DNA from: JBBRRP01 sp038251425 | Lineage (GTDB): Bacteria > Myxococcota_A > Polyangia > Polyangiales > Polyangiaceae | Direction: 5' to 3' | DNA length: 19,484 nucleotides | Assembly: GCA_038251425.1 (NCBI GenBank) | Contig: JBBSBI010000088.1 | Span: 1 to 19,484 of the forward strand | Shown: positions 14,492 to 19,484 of the stretch, piece after piece | Position numbering within the stretch: position 1 is the first letter of the stretch | How the letters are laid out: every line of letters starts with the position of its first letter | The notes under the pieces: generated by a model | Database searches by the model: none | Seen by the model: only the letters and a program-made list of their open reading frames with translations | What the model was told of the DNA's origin: nothing | Position numbers and translations under genes: made by a program

Positions 14492-15610
14492 TTAGCTCGG
14501 CCAAGTGGTGTCGCTGTCGACGTTACCTTCTGCAGAAAGGCGCGCCCAGTCGATTTCTAACGGGAGCCCAGGCTCGGACCCCAAAAAGTATCGATTCCCC
14601 TCCCGTTTCGGCGCACGCCGAAAGAATGCTCCCACTGGGGCTTGAAGCGGGAACAAGATTTCAGCGAGCGTGGCTTCGGGGGCGGTGGCCGCAAACAGGA
14701 CACCAAGCTCCGGAGTGCCCGGCAACGTCAGCTCACACCCTGTTTGTTGCGCGAGAGTGCTCACCGCCAGCCACTCATCAACACTCGCGAGCTTCTCGGG
14801 TTGCGGCTGCAAGTACCTGGCGCCCGCTCGGACTAGCGAAGGGAAGACCTTCGCCGAACGTTCGCTCTCCCCCACCGCAGCGGGGATAGGCGCCTGACTG
14901 GCGTAAGCTTCAAGTGCGATCAGATCGGCGGAATGAACCGGCTCCTCGAACCACGCCACATCGTATTCGGCGATGCGGTTTGCAAAATCCACGGCCTGTT
15001 CCACCGATAGAGCTTGGTTGGCATCTACCGCAATTCGAATGTCTGGGCCGACGGCTTTGCGCACTGCGCGGACGCGCGCTACGTCCTCCTCGATAAACCG
15101 ACCCCAATCGCGCGCCACCTTCATTTTCAGTGTCGAAAAGCCCTGCTCCGCATAGCCCAGCATCTCCCGCACCAGTTCTTCTTGGCTCAAATGAGTACTG
15201 CCTCCGGACGCGTAAGCCCAAACAAAATCGCGAGTGGCCCCAAGCATCCGATGCAGCGGTATTCCCCGCCGACGCGCGGCTAAGTCGTGCAAAGCGAGAT
15301 CCAGCGTTCCCACGGTTGATGCATCTGGCCCTCGGAATCCAGAGTTTCTTACCGACCAATAGAGCGCCGAGTAATGCTCCGAGTAGAAGCGGCGGCCCGC
15401 TGCAAGAAGCTTTCCGATCAGGGCCTCGAGTGTTCGCGAACCTGCCGTGAGCGCGTGACCCCAAGTACCGTCAGCATCCATGAGAGAAATCGTCGCGAAT
15501 GATCGACTCTGAAACGGACCCATGCTGGAGTCGAAAAATGGTTGAGGCAAACGCACAGCGCGCGCACTCTGATAACGCGCCTGCACGATCTCAAATTCGT
15601 CGGTCAGCAT
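14492..15610 (-). CDS. Enolase-superfamily (mandelate racemase-like) protein with missing catalytic dyad
   Basis: From ATG 15610 the product is 372 residues, normal for the superfamily; an in-frame TTG lies 12 codons earlier. The capping domain covers residues 1-130, then a (beta/alpha)7-beta barrel. The Lys162-x-Lys164 motif (TLKMKV) and the three metal ligands Asp196 (VDANQ), Glu222 (WFEEP) and Glu248 (VGE) are present. At the position of the racemase Asp270 (PDAMKIGGV) it has Gln270 (PQPEKLASV), and where His297 should be (SSHLF) the local segment is TLPGT, with no His. The muconate-type Lys at that strand is absent too. So only one half of the usual acid/base set remains. By neighbourhood it could be a galactarolactone cycloisomerase-like or aldonate dehydratase-like enzyme; this is inference. 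The TAA is 16 bp from the dehydrogenase ATG, so the two are surely co-transcribed. Confidence 0.85.
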   Translation of the reverse strand: MLTDEFEIVQARYQSARAVRLPQPFFDSSMGPFQSRSFATISLMDADGTWGHALTAGSRTLEALIGKLLAAGRRFYSEHYSALYWSVRNSGFRGPDASTVGTLDLALHDLAARRRGIPLHRMLGATRDFVWAYASGGSTHLSQEELVREMLGYAEQGFSTLKMKVARDWGRFIEEDVARVRAVRKAVGPDIRIAVDANQALSVEQAVDFANRIAEYDVAWFEEPVHSADLIALEAYASQAPIPAAVGESERSAKVFPSLVRAGARYLQPQPEKLASVDEWLAVSTLAQQTGCELTLPGTPELGVLFAATAPEATLAEILFPLQAPVGAFFRRAPKREGNRYFLGSEPGLPLEIDWARLSAEGNVDSDTTWPS

Positions 15611-15734
15611 GCCAGGCGAGCATAGCCGGCGTTGGGTTTCTCGCAAAACTTGTGATGGAGTCGCAGCATACCGCCTCCAACCGCGAAAATACGGACCTCT
15701 CCGCCTCCTACGCGAAGCGGGCTAAGCTTGCGGG

Positions 15735-16073
15735 ATGAGGATTGCAAAGGGAACCCCAGATCTTCGCAGCGATCTTTTCGGGGGCAAGGGAGAAGTGCGC
15801 GTGTGGGGCCTGCTCGAAGGCGCCGCAGAACCGTTCACGGCCCTGCTATCTTGCGAACTCGCACCGGGCGGCAGTGTCGGGCGTCATGTTCAAACGGAGT
15901 ACCCGGAACTCGTGATTGGCCTCGAAGGAAACGGCGAAGCAACCGTGGACGATAACCCGCGAGCGCTCGGCCCTGGAGATGCAGTGTATCTGCCGCTTAG
16001 GTCGATTCTGTCCATCGTCAATCGCTCCGACTTGGAACCTCTCCGCTACCTGATCGTCAAGGCGCGCTCCTGA
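15735..16073 (+). CDS. Small single-domain cupin protein
   Basis: This 112-residue protein starts at ATG 15735, divergent from the enolase-superfamily gene (124 bp between starts). It has the cupin_2 layout. Motif 1 is GGSVGRHVQTEYPELVIGLEGNG with His51, Gln53 (in place of the second His) and Glu58. Motif 2 is GPGDAVYLPLRSILSIVN, in which the canonical His is Leu92 while Pro87 and Asn96 are kept. Only one of three metal-binding histidines remains, so metal binding may be weak or unusual. Small cupins of this size include KdgF, which acts on unsaturated uronates, and many sugar-binding or unassigned proteins. The uronate-related neighbours make a KdgF-like role tempting, but KdgF needs its histidines, so this is uncertain. 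The frame and start look sound. Confidence 0.8.
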   Translation: MRIAKGTPDLRSDLFGGKGEVRVWGLLEGAAEPFTALLSCELAPGGSVGRHVQTEYPELVIGLEGNGEATVDDNPRALGPGDAVYLPLRSILSIVNRSDLEPLRYLIVKARS

Positions 16074-16098
16074 AAGCGGTAGGCGTAGATCATGGCCC

Positions 16099-16386
16099 TT
16101 GCCTGGGCACAGCTTGCTCGACGAAACGCTGGTCTTTATCGGATCAGAGATTGGTTGGCCTGAAAGCCACTCACAGGACAACATCCCCATGCTGCTCGCG
16201 GGCGGCGGCGGCGCGTTCAAGACGGGACGCGCTCTCGACTTTCGCAAGAACAAGAGCAATGACGCAGATCCGGGGATCTCTCACAACAATCTTCTGGTCA
16301 GTATCATGAATTTGTTGGGTGATCCGCGCACCACCGTGCAGCAAGCTGGCAAGAATTACTGCAGCGACCCGATCACGTTGACGTGA
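16099..16386 (+). pseudogene. Orphan C-terminal fragment of a DUF1552-type protein
   Basis: The frame reads LLDETLVFIGSEIGWPESHS, then DNIPMLLAGGGGAFKTGRAL, then HNNLLVSIMNLLGDPRTTVQ and CSDPITLT before TGA. This corresponds to the last 90 or so residues of DUF1552 proteins; the intact copy at 10787-12214 has NSAVLCANVFAEGGSHSTSD, FKTSRYLRY and VGLLKALANGMG at the same places. Nothing upstream encodes the first 380 residues, and the only possible starts are non-ATG codons without a ribosome site. The fragment follows the cupin gene after about 25 bp. It differs enough from the intact copy to be a paralogue relic rather than a recent duplicate. Confidence 0.8.
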
Positions 16387-16412
16387 GGCTCAATGCCAGC
16401 GCCTCCGGCTAA

Positions 16413-16967
16413 CTACACAGGATCGGCGCACGAGCCACACGCCACTCGCCCATTGCCACAGTCGAGCTTCGCCCCCTTGGCACATTGAACCTCGCAGGCA
16501 CCCGTTTGGCGGCAATCCACCACACAATCGCCGCCACACTGAACCTGACAGCTCCCAACGCGCTCGCACACCACGCGGCTTTTGGGGCCGACGTGCGGAG
16601 TGCACGAGGAGACATCCCTGCAATCATACGCACAACGGTCGCCACACTCTGCCGCACACGTGGAGGTGCTCTGACAGCTGATAGCGCAATCGGTGGTGCA
16701 CGTGACTGAACAATCCGTGCCGCTCCGACAATCATATTTGCATTGATCACCACACAGCGCAGAGCAACTGTCTGCACTAGCGCACGCTGGCAGGCAACCG
16801 CTGAATTCTTGACACTGATACAGACAGTTGCCACCGAAACACTGGCAGGGCACGCCAGGACGGCAGCCGGGCGGCGCATCATCCGTGCAGCTCGGCGTCA
16901 GTACGCTCAGAAGACTGAGCATGCCCAGGCGCGCTGCGATGATCACCGTTTGCGTTTTTCTCAACAT
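16413..16967 (-). CDS. Cysteine-rich lipoprotein-like secreted protein (31 Cys in 184 residues)
   Basis: This is a 184-residue product with a strong ribosome site AAGGAG (reverse complement at 16974-16979) 6 bp before ATG 16967. The N-terminus is a signal (VIIAARLGMLSLLSVLTPSC); the Cys at 27 may be lipidated, although T-P-S-C is not a canonical lipobox. The mature part is 30 further cysteines, mostly spaced C-x3-C and C-x5-C, in imperfect units such as CGDQCKYDCRSGTDC, CGDRCAYDCRDVSSC and CGGDCVVDCRQTGAC. Such repeats are typical of disulphide-rich myxobacterial surface proteins; no enzyme fold was recognised. It is transcribed in the same direction as, and 30 bp downstream of, the AraC gene, so it may share that transcript. 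It converges with the DUF1552 fragment. Confidence 0.85.
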   Translation of the reverse strand: MLRKTQTVIIAARLGMLSLLSVLTPSCTDDAPPGCRPGVPCQCFGGNCLYQCQEFSGCLPACASADSCSALCGDQCKYDCRSGTDCSVTCTTDCAISCQSTSTCAAECGDRCAYDCRDVSSCTPHVGPKSRVVCERVGSCQVQCGGDCVVDCRQTGACEVQCAKGAKLDCGNGRVACGSCADPV

Positions 16968-16973
16968 GTTCGT

Positions 16974-16979
16974 CTCCTT
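16974..16979 (-). promoter_or_regulatory. Strong ribosome binding site of the Cys-rich gene
   Basis: The reverse strand reads AAGGAG six bases before ATG 16967. It fixes the start and is one of the clearest ribosome sites in the window, where most genes have weak ones. Confidence 0.75.
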
Positions 16980-16997
16980 AACCTCGCACTCGCTGGC

Positions 16998-17855
16998 TCA
17001 TACAATCCCGCTCCGGCGAACTTCGCTCGGCGTGGTCCCAAACTGACGTTTGAATACTTTGCTGAAGTAGTGCGGGTCAGAAAAGCCACAATCGAAGGCT
17101 ATCTGCTTCACCGAACGCGTTCCGTCTTGGAGCTGTGCCACGGCGTGTTCCAACCGCAAACGGTCCAAATACTCGCCGGGACCAACGCCCACATGCGTTT
17201 TGAAAAGCCGAGTCAAGTGGCTGCGCGTATAGCCTACCTGCTCGGCCAAGGCTTCGACTGAAATATCGGATTTCCAATTCTCATCCAGGAGCTTCACTGC
17301 CAACTCAATGGGGCGCGGGCGCTGCACCGCATCTTTCGTCTGAATGGGTTCAAGCAACGCCATTGCGAGACCATAAGCCAGGGCCGAGGCTTGCCAGGGC
17401 GACTTCAAGAGGCCTCGCTGCGAGCGACGCACGATCTCTTCGGTGTGTCGATAAAGGTTCGAATCCTTGTCCAGATCCCAAAGCGGCCCACGGGCACCGA
17501 TCACATGCTCAACAACACGCAGCGCTTCAACCCCACTGAAGCACACGTAGAGGAACTCCCAAACGCTTGAGTCTTCCGGCAAGTAGTAGCGATGATCGTG
17601 TGGAACGGTGAGCAGCATCACACTTCCCGGCTCCACGCGGCGCTGCCAATTTTCGTAGCGCAAGATACCGAAACCTGTCAGCGTGAGCTGCACAATCGCG
17701 AACGGCCCTGGGCCACGCTTCAAACCGTGCCAATCGTAAGCGGGCGTGGTCTCGCGACTGTAACCCACGCTGCTCAGCGTCGCGTGCACCAACAGCTCTC
17801 CTGGCGGATACAGCACTGCGCTCCGTTCATGTCGGAGACCCGTTGGCGCACGCAT
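16998..17855 (-). CDS. AraC-family transcriptional regulator
   Basis: From ATG 17855 (preceded by GTG in frame) the product is 285 residues. An N-terminal cupin-like sensor region spans about 1-150 (LLVHATLSSVGYSRE, PGPFAIVQLTLTGFGILRYE, EPGSVMLLTVPHDHRYYLP). The C-terminal double helix-turn-helix domain covers about 185-283: DISVEALAEQVGYTRSHLTR LFK for the first, and VKQIAFDCGFSDPHYFSKVF KRQFGTTPSEVR for the second, with the family consensus. It probably binds a sugar or uronate derivative and activates transcription. It is divergent from the GH4 gene, whose start is 101 bp away, and that gene is the most likely target. On its own strand it precedes the Cys-rich lipoprotein gene. The ligand cannot be read from sequence. 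Confidence 0.93.
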   Translation of the reverse strand: MRAPTGLRHERSAVLYPPGELLVHATLSSVGYSRETTPAYDWHGLKRGPGPFAIVQLTLTGFGILRYENWQRRVEPGSVMLLTVPHDHRYYLPEDSSVWEFLYVCFSGVEALRVVEHVIGARGPLWDLDKDSNLYRHTEEIVRRSQRGLLKSPWQASALAYGLAMALLEPIQTKDAVQRPRPIELAVKLLDENWKSDISVEALAEQVGYTRSHLTRLFKTHVGVGPGEYLDRLRLEHAVAQLQDGTRSVKQIAFDCGFSDPHYFSKVFKRQFGTTPSEVRRSGIV

Positions 17856-17956
17856 CACAAAACCACCCTAGATATCACTAAACTACGCTTTTGCGGGATA
17901 TTCCTGGCCGCTACCATGGGCACAAACGTACCACGAACCCCCTGGGAGAAAACAGC

Positions 17957-19429
17957 ATGTCCTTTCGCGTCGCTTTCATTGGAGCCGGTAGCATTGGTTT
18001 CACTCGCAAATTGCTGGGGGATTTGCTGAGTGTTCCAGAATTTCGGGACATGGAGGTCGCCTTCACCGACATCCATCCTGAGAACCTGAGAATGGTCACC
18101 GAGTTGTGCCAGCGCGATATCGATGCCAACGGCCTCTCGATCCGGATCGTGTCCAGCGTGGATCGGCGCGAAGTACTGAGTGGCGCCAAGTATGTCTTCT
18201 GCGTGGCTCGGATTGGGGGTCTGGAGGCCTTTCAGAACGACGTAGAAATTCCCCTGCGCTACGGCGTCGATCAGTGTGTGGGCGATACGCTAGGGCCTGG
18301 CGGCATTCTTTACGGTCAACGCGGCATCCCCGCCATTTTGGATTTCTGTCGCGACATGCGCGAAGTCGCAGCACCCGGCGCGATCCTGTTCAACTACGCC
18401 AACCCCATGGCCATGCTGACGTGGGCCGCCAATCAGTACGGTGGAGTTCACACAGTCGGCCTGTGTCACGGTGTGCAGCATGGGCACATGCAGCTCACGC
18501 GAGTGATTGAGCGCTGGGCAAGAAAACAGGGAATTATTGCCGAAGATGCCGTTCTCAAGCGGGAGGAGGTGGATATTGTTGCAGCTGGGCTCAACCATCA
18601 AACCTGGTTCATTCAAGCACAGTGGCGCGGCATGGATTTCATCCCGCGCCTCTTGGAGCTGTTCGAAGATCATCCCGAGTACAGCCGAACGGAAAAGGTC
18701 CGCATCGATGTGCTCCGCCGTTTTGGTTATTACAGCACGGAAAGCAACGGCCACTTGAGCGAATATTTGCCTTGGTACCGGAAGCGCTTGGATGAGATCG
18801 AACAATGGATCGATCTGAGCGATTGGATCCACGGGGAAACGGGCGGGTATCTGCGCGTCTGCAGCGAGCGGCGAACCTGGTTTGAAACCGACTTCCCCAA
18901 CTGGCTGCGTGAGCCACCTCACGTCTACGCGGCAGAAAATCGCAGTGAAGAGCACGGCAGCCACATCATTGAAGGCTTAGAGACAGGGCGCATCTACCGT
19001 GGCCACTTCAACGTGAGAAACCGCGGTATCATCACGAACCTGCCCGAAGATGCAATTGTCGAAGTCCCCGGCTACGTGGATCGCACCGGCATCCAGACGC
19101 CGATCATCGGAGAGTTGCCGCTGGGCTGTGCTGCGATTTGCAGCGCAAGCGTGAGCGTGCAGCGCTTAGCCGTTCAAGCTGCGGTGCGCGGCGATGACCT
19201 CTTATTGCGACAAGCGTTGCTCATGGATCCCTTGACGGGGGCCGTGGCGAATCCGTTGGAGGTTTGGCAACTGGTGGACGAAATGCTGGTTGCTGAAGCC
19301 AATTGGTTGCCGCAATACACACAGAGCATCGAGAAGGCCAAAGCACGCTTGGCAGAGAATCCACCCCAACGTCGCTATTCCGAGCACACGGGTGCAGCGC
19401 GCGTCACGACTCAAGCGGCGTCAGGCTGA
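17957..19429 (+). CDS. Glycoside hydrolase family 4 (alpha-glucosidase/galactosidase/galacturonidase type)
   Basis: From ATG 17957, with GGGAG at 17944-17948 as ribosome site, the product is 490 residues, a normal length for the family; an in-frame TTG further upstream is not the start. The N-terminal Rossmann domain has GAGSIGF (9-15) for NAD. The family motifs follow: VGDTLGPGGI, NYANPMAMLTW (146-156), metal-ligand Cys170 in GLCHGVQHG, and His214 in AGLNHQTWF. The tail of motif 3, YYSTESNGHLSEYLPW, fits the MelA-like subgroup. GH4 enzymes cleave glycosides by an NAD- and Mn-dependent oxidation/elimination mechanism, usually in the cytoplasm; there is no signal peptide. The subgroup cannot be fixed; the uronate-related neighbours make an alpha-galacturonidase or glucuronidase worth testing. 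Divergent AraC gene suggests sugar-dependent control. Confidence 0.92.
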   Translation: MSFRVAFIGAGSIGFTRKLLGDLLSVPEFRDMEVAFTDIHPENLRMVTELCQRDIDANGLSIRIVSSVDRREVLSGAKYVFCVARIGGLEAFQNDVEIPLRYGVDQCVGDTLGPGGILYGQRGIPAILDFCRDMREVAAPGAILFNYANPMAMLTWAANQYGGVHTVGLCHGVQHGHMQLTRVIERWARKQGIIAEDAVLKREEVDIVAAGLNHQTWFIQAQWRGMDFIPRLLELFEDHPEYSRTEKVRIDVLRRFGYYSTESNGHLSEYLPWYRKRLDEIEQWIDLSDWIHGETGGYLRVCSERRTWFETDFPNWLREPPHVYAAENRSEEHGSHIIEGLETGRIYRGHFNVRNRGIITNLPEDAIVEVPGYVDRTGIQTPIIGELPLGCAAICSASVSVQRLAVQAAVRGDDLLLRQALLMDPLTGAVANPLEVWQLVDEMLVAEANWLPQYTQSIEKAKARLAENPPQRRYSEHTGAARVTTQAASG

Positions 19430-19484
19430 AGCACGCCACTACGGACGTTCGTGCCGCCGCACATTTTACACGCACCTTCCGCCG

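Noticed and set aside
17871..17905. GATATC...GATAT repeats as an AraC operator
   Set aside because: Arms too short and imperfect to separate from chance without orthologous sequences.
1..19484. CRISPR array, IS element, prophage or defence system
   Set aside because: No regularly spaced repeats, transposase, integrase, phage structural or recognised defence genes were found; the lone AAA/DUF4143 ATPase is not enough.

Overview
The window comes from a moderately GC-rich Gram-negative bacterium, most likely a myxobacterium (Myxococcota, Polyangiales-like). This is inferred from gene content: several lipoproteins with Gly/Ala/Thr-rich linkers, a 'DCD...GCEV...NCGxCGxxC' cysteine module, an 'EALFDAG..L...GK..EAC.KFE.S.RL' TPR start typical of Polyangiales, and a DUF1592/DUF1552 pair. 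No tRNA, rRNA, CRISPR array or insertion sequence was recognised.

Layout. 1-180 (-): 5' part of a small CPXCG zinc-ribbon gene. 202-351 (+): relic of an RND efflux pump. 378-1093 (-): broken Gfo/Idh/MocA oxidoreductase. 1248-1817 (+): coiled-coil lipoprotein. 1885-2505 (-): lipoprotein with the C-terminal half of a PL7 alginate-lyase fold. 2551-3368 (-): frameshifted TPR-start/secreted protein. About 3399-3615 (+): relic of a Cys-rich lipoprotein. 3675-7031 (+): 1118-residue secreted clan GH-A glycosidase. 7039-8217 (-): AAA/DUF4143 ATPase. About 8346-8905 (+): decayed YVTN/di-haem cytochrome c gene. 9066-13482 (+): tightly overlapped DUF1592, DUF1552 and beta-propeller lipoprotein genes. 13569-13598: perfect 30-bp palindrome between convergent genes. 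13672-15610 (-): uronate-dehydrogenase-like SDR and enolase-superfamily protein. 15735-16073 (+): small cupin. About 16099-16386 (+): orphan DUF1552 C-terminus. 16413-16967 (-): lipoprotein with 31 cysteines. 16998-17855 (-): AraC regulator, divergent from 17957-19429 (+), a GH4 glycosidase.

Functional reading (inference). Several genes suit the use of uronic-acid-containing polysaccharide: a PL7-type lyase remnant, a large secreted GH, a GH4 enzyme, a uronate-dehydrogenase-like SDR next to an enolase-superfamily protein (the gene pair of the oxidative uronate pathway), a small cupin and an AraC sensor. The 9.1-13.5 kb block is a separate cell-envelope operon of unknown role.

A striking property is the density of broken genes. 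At least six loci are fragments, frameshifted or internally deleted, some by loss of tens of codons. Whether this is real genome erosion or partly assembly error cannot be decided from the sequence alone.
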